From the NCBI GenBank assembly GCA_026874595.1, contig CM049314.1, forward strand, positions 3,121,318-3,185,317: a stretch of 64,000 nucleotides of DNA. The letters are read 5' to 3'. The position numbers and the translations under genes are program-made. Positions 45,097-56,478 of the stretch are shown piece after piece (the stretch's first letter is position 1; each line of letters starts with the position of its first letter). The DNA is from Sipunculus nudus. Lineage: Eukaryota; Annelida; Sipuncula; Golfingiida; Sipunculidae. The notes beneath the pieces are model-generated. The model was not told the origin of the DNA. It saw nothing but the letters and a program-made list of their open reading frames with translations, and searched no databases.

Positions 45097-45880
45097 TTAT
45101 TTCGACGTCAGTTTGTATACTAATGTTTTAAGCTGAGATGTTTCAGAATTCGACTCAGCTTTATTTTCTTGCTCGCACTTCACGCCATGACAATATTCTT
45201 TGGTTTTGGACTTACCTTCTTTCAGGCTGAAATCGTTTTTAATACGCCCCATCTCAACTCTGAGCTTGTCAATATCCGTAATGCTTTTATACAGGTGACC
45301 TGAAACATTCTTAAGAAGTTGTCTAAAGCCTGACCAGAAACGCGACCTCAACAGTTCGGGTAGTGATGTATCGCTCACTTGCCCACTTTCTCTTACTTTT
45401 TCTAACATATCCTCTATTCTACAACTCCACGTAGCTACATCCTCTCCCGGATTCTGAACAGCACTACAAAATTGCCCAAGTACCGTTTCACCTAGATCAA
45501 CGGTGCCATAGATACCTTCTAATTTATCAATCAGAGTGAACAAGCTACTAGGGCCTAGGTGCATTGCTATTTTAGCAGCTTTCCCCCTCAGTGATTTTCT
45601 AAGTCATTGTTTCATGACATCTTCGATAAAAGTACTCTCTTTCAAGAGACACATCACTTCATAGAACCAAAGATCGAAACTGCCGTCTTTGGGATCTCCA
45701 GAAAAAAAACCCGGTATTTTGGGAGATTACAACACCTGAGAAACCGTTCCAGTTTCCCTATCATCTTTCCCATAATTTTCTATCCAAGTTTTAAAAGACT
45801 CGACATTATCAACATCTGGTATGGCACCCAATTCGACAAAGGCATCAGCCAGTTGTTCCTTTTCATCTTTTGTGAACGTT
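45097..45880 (-). pseudogene. gag: PNMA-like gag of the canonical gypsy element
   Basis: The open stretch 45097-45564 (155 codons) starts MHLGPSSLFTLIDKLEGIYG and continues CSAVQNPGEDVATWSCR, then RIKNDFSLKEGK. Upstream pieces in other frames add SGDPKDGSFDLWFYEV, LRKSLRGKAAKIA and an N-terminal FTKDEKEQLADAFVELG. The arrangement matches paraneoplastic antigen Ma (PNMA)-type capsid proteins, which were domesticated from gypsy gag in vertebrates. One stop (near 45690) and at least one shift separate the pieces. Confidence 0.6.
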
Positions 45881-48660
45881 GCTATTCCGTAAATTATGTT
45901 TGCACTTAAAATGGGTCTTATGAAAAAAAAATATAAATCTCATAATTTGTCTCGTACGGACTTGTAAGTATTTGGTAATTAAAGCTACAGATTCCCCATG
46001 TTTAACAACCCAACAGACAGAGGTAGGCACGATGATAACGGATAATAAAAGATTATATGCACACTAACAATTTGGAACCAGTATATTCTCACTTTACTGC
46101 TAACATTCTTTTTTCATATAAAATACATGTTTGTCGTATTGAGTATAGACAATACACAGGGAAATGTTCATCGAAGCGAATGCCGTTGCTGAAAATACAA
46201 ATACATGATTTTAAATAAAAGATTACAAAAGGAAATAATCCGTCTTGTTCTATCAGTCCGTAGAATTGATTGATTAATTTGTTGTTTGGAATAATGACCA
46301 TTGTATTACAGTGACGAGCATAATAACCTTGTTACATTCAGAGGCTTTTAAGCACCATAATGGACATGGTAAACGAGGAAGTACCTAGCGTATTAAATGA
46401 TACAAGTACCTACATATTTAATCAAGTGCTAACTGAAACTATCCACTCCTTTGGCTTTTATATAGAGTAGCGGTTGAAATGGCAGTCATGACATCGTCGT
46501 CTTAAAATCGATCTGCATTGGGTAAGCTTCTTTTTCCACTATCGGAAATCAGGAGAAAACAGGAACAAGAATACTCTTCTTTCCACGGTTGGTCAACTGT
46601 AGTCTATCGGAATAATGCGAAGTTTTTTTTTCATTTTAGAACAATCAAACGTATATTGCATCATGGTGAACTCACATGCCTTCAACAGATATTTCATTGA
46701 AGCAAACCTGTATAAATAATTACTTATCGATTTAAGAATAAATTTCCAATAATCTTTTATTGCTATCAGTGCGTGCTTTCACCAAATCCATCCGATAAAT
46801 TCGTATGATACTTACTTGTATTATAAAAAAAATATTGTATTATTCACCTCAGATAGGTCACTTAAAAGAACAACTTTTGCATGATGTATAATGAAACGGG
46901 ACGTAATATGACAGGGCAAAAAGAATTTAAAACGTTTTCCTCATACCTTAAAATGGTGATTTTCTTTCACTTAGACAGCAACAAAATAAAATACCTGGTG
47001 CTTCTCTGATCCCACATTTTTAAAGGAATTAATCATAAAGAGAAAAAGAGATAAACGGATTGACAATGCTATTCAACTTACGCTCTTTACACAGCGCTTT
47101 AACTATAGGCCTACTTCCTATATCGGAAGCGCTGTTTGTTATGACCTCGTATCCTGAATTGCAACACCAGAGGGGAGCACTGTATTTTTGTCAAATCAGA
47201 TGAGACCTTGTGCTAAAAGACAGAGCCAAGCGAGGAATACACGGAGCAAATCATGTTCATTTCGTTTTGAGTGACAGCTCATCGCCCCGGTAACCGTCTT
47301 AACAGGCTACAGGCTCAGAGAGAAAAGCCCCAGTCGTGGTTTGCTTAGGGCCTTGGGCACATGGGATTCCCGGCCGGTGAGCTGTAATTCAAACGAAAAT
47401 TAACAACAAAGGTTGCGTGCACACCTCGCTGGCTGGTTTCAGTTCTGCAAACAACAGATACAAGTCTACGCTAACACAGTCAAAATGTCATAATCGAATC
47501 GGTTTGAGGCGAGAATACAGAGGGAGCAAATAAAATTCGACCGTAAACTGATATAAAGCGGCACTTGAGGCGCAGCTATGGGCGGAGCCAGGATGCCTGT
47601 CGAGTGTTTGTTTATTGGCATCTGGTTTACTGCTTGTCACATCATACACACGTTTCTTTCAGCGGACAACGAACCGCCATCTGGTGTCTAAATTTATCAT
47701 AAACGGTCAAAGCTGGCAGCGTGAAAATCAGTTGCTTCTTTAGAAGCGCAAAATTTCCGCTGCCTCGGGAGCGTATACTCAACTGTAAAGTCACCAACAT
47801 TTATGAGTATATTCGATTGATATTTTCAAAAACATTGAACATAAACATTCAGAGAGAGACACCGAGACAGAACTCATACTTGTGTCAAGAATCTTGGTGA
47901 CCAACCAATTAATTATTCATTTATCGGTAAATGTGCAAATTAGGGGACCTCTATTCATGTCTCTAACTGTAGTGTGTGACCACATTTCATATATTTGTTT
48001 GTAAGATAAAGTTGCCTTTCTGATGATTCGAATTATATAACATATACGTTAATCTAGTCATTAATTATTTTGCTTTGAAGTGTCAAAAAACGGTACATTG
48101 CAGAAAATTGCGAAATTGACGCGTAGTCAAAGATATCATGACGCTAAGACCTGAATCGTAGTAAATACGTGTGAGCCAGGTTAAACAAGAAGCCTATGTA
48201 TAATAGAAAAGGTGCATATATAATTTGCACGTTTAATTTTTACCTCAAAGTACTAACATTTTCCCGACACATATCCAATGTGACGTCGTGCCGCCAAAGC
48301 GTAAACAACTGTCGTGTAGGAGTATATTCGACTGACCACAAGAACTTTTATTCTCTTTTAGCGGAGTCTCTATGTACGTCTTATTTTTAAAACAAATCAA
48401 CACCTTGTAATGGATATGGTCCGGTATTGACGGCACAGAATCGAAAGTACATTTCAGACACGCCATTGGTCTTATTTTTTAATTGTTCCATATGAGACTA
48501 CTGACTGTCACGACAGTCAGACGTGAACATCTTCCTTGAGTGCGAACAACCGAAAAACGGGATATTTTTTTTTATTGATATACTTTAATTCCTCTTATAT
48601 TGGAGATACATCACAATGTTTCATGTGGAACAGAAGGTGAATTAATATTTCGAAACGCAA
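45881..48660. other. Non-coding region
   Basis: No gene or repeat family recognised. The 5' LTR of the - strand gypsy would be expected at its left end but no match to the 3' LTR start (TGTAACAGGGCG) was found. The part around 47.1-47.85 kb is somewhat more GC-rich than the surroundings. Confidence 0.5.
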
Positions 48661-48662
48661 AG

Positions 48663-49197
48663 TAATTTAACAAATATATACATTCATATGCATTATTAAT
48701 GTATACACATGTACACATATCTAATGCATCAAACACATAAACATATACAAGTGAATACACGTACATATTCTGTTAACATCACGTATATGTGAACATATAC
48801 ACCTATACATGCAGGGATACAAACACGTGAAAATGCATTTATTCACATATTCTATATGACACATACATGAACATACAATTACATACCCAAATAAATATGC
48901 AGATACATAAATGTACATAAAATATGTGCATACACACGCATGCTGTGTATAAGGTATCCAAGAAGAAATTGATAATAATAAACCAGAAATGCGTGCACAT
49001 GCATTTGCACATACATGTACATATACATACGTACATAAGTGTAAACATACATACAACATATACACACATACATACACACATATAACTATAATGAAATACA
49101 TAAGATATCCCTATATATACATACATATATATACATACGTACATACGTACAAACATACACATACACATAAACATACTTATACATACATATACTGAAT
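48663..49197. repeat. ACAT/ATAC-rich simple-sequence tract
   Basis: Degenerate ACATACAT, ATACACAT and ATATACAT words over more than 500 bases. The long overlapping open frames on both strands, with Tyr/Met/Cys- or Thr/His-rich translations, are by-products. Confidence 0.85.
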
Positions 49198-49307
49198 CGC
49201 GACACCATAACAACATGAGCTTCTGACACAGCTAATGAAAAATCACTTTACTTTGTGCATATATATCAGAATACGTCTAATTTTTGCATTATATATATAT
49301 TACACAC

Positions 49308-49309
<2 letters not shown>

Positions 49310-49361
<52 letters not shown>
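49310..49361. repeat. (AT)n microsatellite
   Basis: About 25 AT dinucleotides, with a shorter TATA run just upstream. Confidence 0.95.
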
Positions 49362-49362
<1 letters not shown>

Positions 49363-50923
49363 CAAACTTTATACTTTAAACTTTAGATTTACTCCCCTGA
49401 AAAGAAATAAATCTTTTAGTGATTAAGTTCTTTATTTATCATTAGCGTTTAGATTTACATTTTTTTATAGAGGCCGGAATAGAGGCGATATCAATACTAT
49501 TATTATCTATATAGATCCCCACCATCCTGAGGTTCGCCGGAGGTTTCCAATAGGCCGGTCATACAGAACGGCTATCTTGCATAAAACCTTCTCTGACCGG
49601 TTTTTGGGAAGCCAAAAAGCAACAATAGGACAGGTTGCATGGCACGGGTACCTGGGCGTGACGGGCCGCTACTGACGATCCGTTTGGGACATCATGTCAG
49701 TCCAGCCTCATGTCATGCTATCGACAACACGTCGTATCGAAACTATCTACTTTGCTTCAAGTAGGTATAAGTATATTTAAAATATTATGGATAGATGCCA
49801 AAGTGTTAATTGAATGTCAATGTAATATTCCCTTTTTTAACACTAAGAAAAATAATATTAATATTTTTCTATCTTGGCGCTTAAGTTATATATCTTTGTT
49901 ACTACGGGACCCCGGAACCTTCGCCCACGGGTTCTTTGGTTGCACTGGAAACCCCCAGAATATATTCCTTTAAACCTTTAAAAATGGACCCACGCCACAA
50001 CAAAATACGCCAGACAGGTCATTCCATGTGTCCAGATACTTTCCACGCGTCTAGATAATCTCCAAGTGTCCAGATAGAGAATGCCACGTGGGGCTAAAAG
50101 GAGAACCCATGAACGAATTATTTCTATACCGGTACATCGAACCTCCGTTATTTCCATCTGTCCATTCCGAATGTTCCGCCCCATTCCTAAGGCAGCAGCA
50201 ATCTTTAAAAATTATCTTGAAAAGCAATGAGTTCAGACAGAATTTAAAATATAACAATTTAATGTAAAACATGTGTTGAATCATTGTTCAAAATCATTAT
50301 ATTTATATATAGCCGTTTCATTTATAAGATAAATATAAGAATGAGCAAAGAGAAATTAGTTATACAGCAACAGCCTTCTCTCTCAAACAAACGCATATGT
50401 TATGACTATAACCGTGCTGCCATCTATCGATGCAACGTAAATCAACAAAGAAAAACTGGAACAGAAATTCCTACTAACGTTCATAAACCTCCTGCTAACG
50501 TATTTTAAATTTAAAGAAGTTATAATTGTAGCACAACTCACTATGGAAATCTACCCAGTTACTTCCAATTAAAAAAGCTGATCCCTTGCATTAGAAGTAC
50601 CAGTACCACTGATCATTTACCATTGACTGGCTGCCAGTAACCTTCCACTTAATTACTGATTTTGAACCTCACCTGTGATAGTCCTGCAGCAAACTCCCCG
50701 TTGAATTCATATATAACTTTCACTAAGCATTCTGCGCCTGTTCATGTTGTTTCGTCACTGGGAACCACTTGTTTACGCGCGGCGACCTTTTTGTTCTCGT
50801 TCGCTATTCCATTTATAAACCATACCCCTTTTGTGATATTCATTAGTCCTTAATATGTTACATGTTAATATGTCCTTCATATGTTACAAAGTAATGTAAA
50901 ATAACTTGATCAACCAAAGATAT

Positions 50924-50925
<2 letters not shown>
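49362..50925. other. Non-coding region
   Basis: Only short open frames without recognisable domains. A stretch at 49.98-50.09 kb has GTGTCCAGATA words repeated at roughly 30-base spacing (GTCCAGATACTTTCC, GTCTAGATAATCTCC, GTCCAGATAGAG), a small degenerate repeat. Confidence 0.5.

Positions 50926-50983
<58 letters not shown>
50926..50983. repeat. (AT)n microsatellite
   Basis: Nearly 30 AT dinucleotides without interruption. Confidence 0.95.
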
Positions 50984-50985
<2 letters not shown>

Positions 50986-51358
50986 GAGGTAGATTTCCTG
51001 AGTTTCCAAGGGGAGATAAACAACCATTATCCGTCCCGTTAATATAGCGGGATACCTCCTTCGATCTTCCATATATCGGCTCACAGAAAAAAAACCGACC
51101 AGAATTTTTAACTTAGAAATTTACTGCACTTCTTGGTTATATTTATATATATTGACGTGTAATAACACGTAACAGTATAACAAAATTACTTTTTATTATA
51201 TTTGTAATACCTTAAGTTGTAATTATGATATGCTCCTCTGATATACATGTACCTTCATTAGATTCGATATCCACGTCTCGCAATAATTTTAGCCAGTTAT
51301 ATGGTATCGCGGCTAGTATGGAACTCCATATGAGACAGACTACTGTTTTTATATTTGG

Positions 51359-52880
51359 TTAATTCTTAATCAGTTCATACCATTTAGAATTGTTCCTTCC
51401 TTTGATACAAAGTCGATTAAAAAACCTTATTCCACATAAATCCAAATGTTTGCAATACATTGAATTTTCAGCCACCTTAATCCACCTTTTGTTCCAGAGG
51501 GGTTGCAGTTTTACCTCATTTATTTTGGTTGGTTCTTTGGAGAAAATTGTGAACAATCTTCCAAACATTGTTTATAAAAAACCTGCTATCTTTGATTGTA
51601 TTCTTTGGTATTCAAAGTTTGAAGACACATTGGTAACTCCACCATTTTTTTTTAAATGATGAAACATTTCATGCTGCTTTCCATGCTTACTTATTATTAC
51701 ATAGAATTAACCTTTTAATCCAAATTATTCCTTGAGTCTACACAGTTGATACAACCTTTGTGGTATGGTCCTATCAGTGTACTATATGTGACCTATGTTT
51801 TTTCCTATACATACGAAATATTTCAATATTGTCATAACAATATCTAAGAATGACTGAAGTGGTAAATGCATATTGCATACATATATCACTCTCGATAAGG
51901 CTAATGTTTCAGCCCTTCCAAAAAAGTTTAATTTCTGATTGACCACACAGTCTGTTTTTTATTCTCTCTTTCGTTATATCTTTATCATACGAGGGTCAGA
52001 TGCCAAGAGTTTTAATTGCTACCTCTGTCAGGTTAACCCCTTAAACATGATACCGGTTCTAGTGTACTAGGTTTACTTGCACCTATCCAGGCTGCCTCAG
52101 ATTTATTATAATTGATATGCAGGGAAGAAAATTGTGAAAAACCAATTTATAGTGCTAATTTAATGTTTACATGAGGCAGTGTTCCTGACGAAAAACGTTA
52201 TGTCATCAGCAAAACATGTCTTTTTTAGATCATATGCACCAACATGGACACCTTGGATTTTTTTATTAATACGAACTTGATGTGTTAACATTTAACATTA
52301 GTCATGATCTAATGAGTCAAAAGCTGCTTTAAAGTCAGCTCCAAAGAGAATTTATTCTTCCTGTTCTGTATCACAATATTCTACCATCTCGCTGATCAAG
52401 CAAACTGAATTTCCGATATAGAGGCCTGGAACAAAACCATTCTGATCTGAATGGACGAATTTTTGCAAAACCTTTCGCAATCGTAAACTAGAATTTTACT
52501 TAACACCTTAACAGTCAACATTTATTAAGCTTATGGTCTCCCGGATGGTATTTATCTTTTATCCGTAGTCGGTTTTCCTTGAAGCTTAATAACTGTTTGG
52601 TTTTGGTTCTCTGATAACTCTCTTGAGTTAAACAATTTATTTACACAAGCAGTCATTTCCAAACCTATTTCATTAAAAATACTCAAGTACAATTCTCTTT
52701 GTTATTTCATCATTCCCTGGTGTTTTATTATATAGCATACTTTTAAAGATTCAAGTACCTCTGTGACAGTGATATTACCTTTACACTTCAAGGCCTCGTC
52801 CTCGGTAAGTTCTGGTAGCCCATAAATACCTTCCTAAAACTTATCACAATCCTCAGAGGTAATATCTGAAGATCTTGAAA
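51359..52880 (-). pseudogene. L1/Tx1-like LINE reverse transcriptase remnant
   Basis: Fragments read along the - strand in several frames give the order of a non-LTR RT. The N-terminal finger reads GLPELTEDEALK, NKTPGNDEITKR and then NEIGLEMTACVNKLFNS. It is followed by VIKLQGK, MLTVKVLSKIL, SDQNGFVPG-like bases, EYCDTEQ and ADFKAAFDSLDHD (52.28-52.85 kb). The catalytic box is CFADDITFFV near 52185-52215. The last piece, 51359-51568, reads LQPLWNKRWIKV then FFNRLCIKGRN, the C-terminal domain typical of L1/Tx1 ORF2. About 1.5 kb of what would be ~3.5 kb; no endonuclease or poly(A) tail seen. Many stops. Confidence 0.65.
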
Positions 52881-53437
52881 TTTACCTTTTATATCACATC
52901 ATCATTTATTATGCGGGCATTAAGAAACATTAGCAAGCAAATACAGGCAACTAATAGTATTAATAACTTATATCATATGACTAGTATAAATTATACAGTC
53001 ATTCAATGTAAAATATTAATGACAATAAGGACACTCAGATTCAAATTCCAGAATCCCTTTGGATTTTAACAATGAAAAATGGCCAGTAAAAATTTCAAAT
53101 ACTAAGTGTCAATGGGCATGGCATCAGTGATTTTGTAAGAAACCGGAAACTCTTAAATTGGCTTACAAAACAGGACATGGATAAAAGTGCAAGTTTTATA
53201 CAAAAACTCATTCTGTAGAAAAGATTGAACAATCTTGGCAAAATCAGTGGCGAGGTACAGGTTTCTTATCGCATGGAACTAGTCAAGCCAGATGAGCCAT
53301 TATATAATTTGGTGATAATTGCAATTCAAGTCAGTTAAATGTAGTTGTTGCATCCATGTGATCAAGTGTTGTTGTAGAATGTCTCAAAATACCCATCTCA
53401 ACATTCTGTAATGACCATTCGCTGACAATATTAAAGC
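52881..53437. other. Non-coding region left of the tyrosine-recombinase retrotransposon
   Basis: AT-rich, no recognised gene or repeat. It supplies the left flank for judging the insertion site. Confidence 0.5.
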
Positions 53438-53460
53438 TATAATGGAAGTTATCCATTATA
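53438..53460. other. Putative recombinase site in A1 (9-5-9 inverted repeat)
   Basis: Arms TATAATGGA and TCCATTATA, perfect complements, with the spacer AGTTA. The identical element stands at 57692-57714 at the B1-A2 junction. Inverted arms around a short spacer are the shape of tyrosine-recombinase core sites. Confidence 0.5.
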
Positions 53461-53640
53461 CGGTTATAATGGGCCAGGTCACAAGCTAGTCTATATGTGG
53501 CTCGCCACCCTCCTAATTAGGGCAGGTTGAGGGGAATTAATAAATATGCGCGTGTGCGCTCAGGCAGATTGTACAGGTGCGCACTGGTCCTCCCCGGTGT
53601 CACTTTGAAGTTAGTGGTGGCGGTGGCCACACAGAACTTT
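53438..53640 (+). repeat. Split direct repeat A1
   Basis: It aligns with 57692-57893 over its whole length (shared words TCCATTATAC, GGCTCGCCAC, CTCCTAATTAGGGCAGG, ATATGCGCGTGTGCGCTCAG, GTGTCACTTTGAAGTT, GTGGCGGTGGCCACACAGAA). It begins with a 23-base inverted repeat. Confidence 0.85.
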
Positions 53641-53699
53641 TGAAGTTAAGTTTGTAGAATAAGTTAGTTAAGTTTGTAGAATAAGTAGGTCTTAAGATA

Positions 53700-54357
53700 T
53701 GCCGTGACGACACTGTAAAGCATGTGGTGATATTCACGAACCCCCAAGCGGTAAAAACTGTAAATATGTTGAGAAACTTCACAATCTTCCCTTTCACCGA
53801 GGTTAGAGCCTGCATCAGAGCCACGGTTACCACCAACCACTCCGCGAGAGCACAGCAGAATATGTACAGTATCTTAAGCAGCAAATTCATGAAATACAGA
53901 CCAAACATAATGAGGCTCGTATACTACAGGAAAGTGAACTGTTGGAGAAGAAATTAGCTATGCCAAAAGCCGGTAATTGTATCCCCTAGCCTGTACCGGT
54001 CAACCAAGTGCCAGCAAACATTACGTCTGTAATCATACCATGTGCTTACCAGAGCGCACACCCGCTCCAACAGATAGACTCACTTCTGCAGACTTCACTG
54101 TCAAATCTACAGGTCAGAGCCAATGCTACTGCTGGTAAGCCCGCATTATCTGTCAATATCCCTTCTAAAGTGATAAGACCTAAAGATGTTTTAGGGGAGG
54201 ATAAACCATTCGATTGAGTTACCTTCAGAGAATATGTTCACTGCTCTTTAAGACTGTTAGTAAAAAAAAAAGTGACTGAAGGACACTTTAACGCACTTGG
54301 GTACGTGCAGCATTTGTGTTTTGTTTCCGGAAAAGCGGCTGCCAATATATATATATA

Positions 54358-54405
<48 letters not shown>

Positions 54406-54725
54406 AATGAGGCTTTACTGAAGTATGACAATGGGGTACATGATAAGGTTGCATCTGGAGAGACGTGCTATGGTGCTTCTGACACGGAACTGTGTGATAT
54501 CTTTTTGGGAACTGAGGGCACCATTGCTGTCGCAAGGTTAAACAAGCGTAAAGAAAGTCGTAGATCACGCTATGAAGAGGGGGGCATAGACCCATCCATG
54601 AAGATATGATGGCGTTATAACTTTCGTCGGTGTAATGACAGTCGAACCTGTAATCGTGAGCATGTGTGTTATATCTGTGAAGCTAGTGACCATAAAGCTA
54701 GGGACTGTACTAATGTCAAGAAGGA
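53700..54725 (+). pseudogene. gag: Gag of the Ngaro-like element
   Basis: N-terminal fragments in several frames include a coiled-coil segment (about 53850-53960, with ILQESELLEKKLA) and a 69-codon stretch at 54008-54217 (SLLQTSLSNLQVRANATAGK, IRPKDVLGEDKPFD). The capsid-like region continues (FREYVHC, HFNALGYVQHLCF), is split by an (AT)n tract at 54344-54404 and resumes as NEALLKYDNGVHDK. It ends in a Cys/His motif CYICEASDHKARDC at 54667-54708, a C-x2-C-x4-H-x4-C zinc knuckle. The part after the microsatellite is much better kept than the part before it. Confidence 0.65.
54344..54404. repeat. (AT)n microsatellite inside gag
   Basis: About 30 AT dinucleotides with one TT interruption, lying between two recognisable halves of the gag capsid region. 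Confidence 0.95.
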
Positions 54726-55940
54726 AACCGACGTTAAAGTTCCCAATTCGTCCAACCACTGGGAAATGGTGGGGTGTCGCACAGATTATCCGCTAAATGA
54801 CATATTACGACAGCTGCCCGCAGGTAGTAAATCCGCTGACTATGACACAACTGCGACAAATATCCCAAGGGATACTAAAACTCACACTATTGATGGTGTT
54901 AACTCTCCGCTGAGACCTTACGCATGGTTTACTGAACTGTTTGAACAAGGAGTGGTGGATCCAGACGCAGAATATTTGTGGAACGGTGATCGCAACGGCT
55001 TCAAAATCGTAGACGATGGAATTGACATACAGTCTTACTCCGGTAATAACTATCAGTCCGCAACGAATCCTGAAACTAAACCGCTTATGGATCAGCTGTT
55101 ACGTGATGAAATATTTGAAGGTAAATTCACCAAAGTGTCGGAAAAAACCTACGTGTGTACATGACATCGGTTGTATTAGCAGAGATGACGGTGGGATAAG
55201 GCCAATTACTGATTGCAGTAGACCACATGGGTGGTCTATAAATAGTTATATTAACATTCCGTCCTTCCGGTATAATTCTTTCGATTATGTTGTGAAAGTA
55301 ATGTCACCCGGATGTTTCTTCAGCGTCGTTGACATAGCTAAAGACTATCGATGTGTGCCTATTGATCCGGATCACAGAGAGTACCAAGGTATTCCAGGAC
55401 ATTTGATGAGGAGTCAAATAGGCCAAGTTTTTATACATATAATTTTCTCTGTTTCGGTCTCAAGTGTGCCCCACTTATTTTAACTAGAATATCAAATTTT
55501 ATAGTCCGAGCAATGAGTAGAAAAGGTGATATTGTGATCAACCATCTGGATGATTTCCTTATTATTGCAATCAAATATGAGGAATGCAGGCTAGGTCATT
55601 AGATTATTAAAAAGCCTCAGTTTTGGTATATCTTGGACAAAAGTACAATCTCCCACTACGTGTGTTATATTTCTTGGTATAATGGTTGATAGTATTCAAA
55701 TGGAACTAAACTTGCCATCAGATAAATTGAACAGAACTAAGAGAACTGTTGCTATCTTTTTTAAAACGAGGAAGGCCACGAAACGTGAATTACAGGCTGT
55801 GTGTGGTATTTTAGCCTATTGCTCATCTGTTGTACGAGATGGCCGAACATTCTCTCGCAGAATCATCAATTTGACAAATTCTGTGGCTGAATTGCATCAG
55901 AGAATACGATTAAATCCAGAATTTCTAAAGGATATTCAGT
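54664..55940 (+). pseudogene. Reverse transcriptase of the Ngaro-like element
   Basis: From the gag zinc knuckle the frame stays open to 55164 (NSPLRPYAWFTELFEQGV, FEGKFTKVSEKTYVC). A shift near 55160 leads to HDIGCISRDDGGIRPI, SRPHGWSINSYINIPSF and DYVVKVMSPGCFFSVVDIAK (RT catalytic Asp in VVDIAK). After another shift near 55400-55440 comes LCFGLKCAPLI and the active site NHLDDFLIIA at 55543-55554. The last has His for the usual Tyr of YxDD but both Asp are present. A third open piece, 55682-55942, holds FLGIMVDSIQMELNLP (starting just before), KRELQAVCGILAYCSSVVR and the connection to RNase H. Confidence 0.75.
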
Positions 55941-55945
55941 GATGG

Positions 55946-56473
55946 TTGAATTACGCTTCCTGGTTTAATGGTAAAGCCAGGAAAATTGACGGTACAAAAT
56001 TAACGTATGCGGTTTTTCAGTGCGATGCGTCATTTTCTGGATTTGGTGCGTATTGTGATTCGGATTGGTTTGCCGGAGCATGGGACCAAAACAAGAATGT
56101 TTATCCAGTGTCATTCGGTAACACGCGCAACTGGGTATTCCCGTGTATACAAGAGCCGGAAAAGCGCAATATAAACATTTTGGAGCTTTATCCTGTAATA
56201 GTTGCCGCAGAAAGATGGGGCTCCCAATGGCGGGATAAGCAGGTCATACCCTACACCGACAATACGCAAGTCATGCATGTGATTAATACGGGCAACAGCC
56301 GCAATAAAGTGGCTATGAAATGGCTAAGACAGTTATTTTGGTTTGCAGTCAGGAATAAGTTCCATATAACGGCTACATATGTTAACACGCGTGATAATGT
56401 GATTGCGGATTCACTTAGCCGATTGAATGACCCTAGATCTGTGGAACGTTTCAGTCCATATATTTTGGAATAA
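55946..56473 (+). pseudogene. RNase H domain of the Ngaro-like element (open reading frame intact)
   Basis: This 175-codon frame has no stop until 56471. All four catalytic acids are visible: Asp in VFQCDASFSGFGAY, Glu in INILELYPVIVAAERWG, Asp in PYTDNTQVMHVIN and Asp in DNVIADSLSRLN. It would remove the RNA strand during reverse transcription. Although the flanking RT and recombinase carry lesions, this domain looks catalytically sound. It stops eight bases before the recombinase ATG (56479). Confidence 0.75.
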
Positions 56474-56478
56474 CCGGT

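Noticed and set aside
48721-49216. Cys/Tyr/Met-rich frames on both strands
   Set aside because: They arise from the ACAT-type simple repeat.
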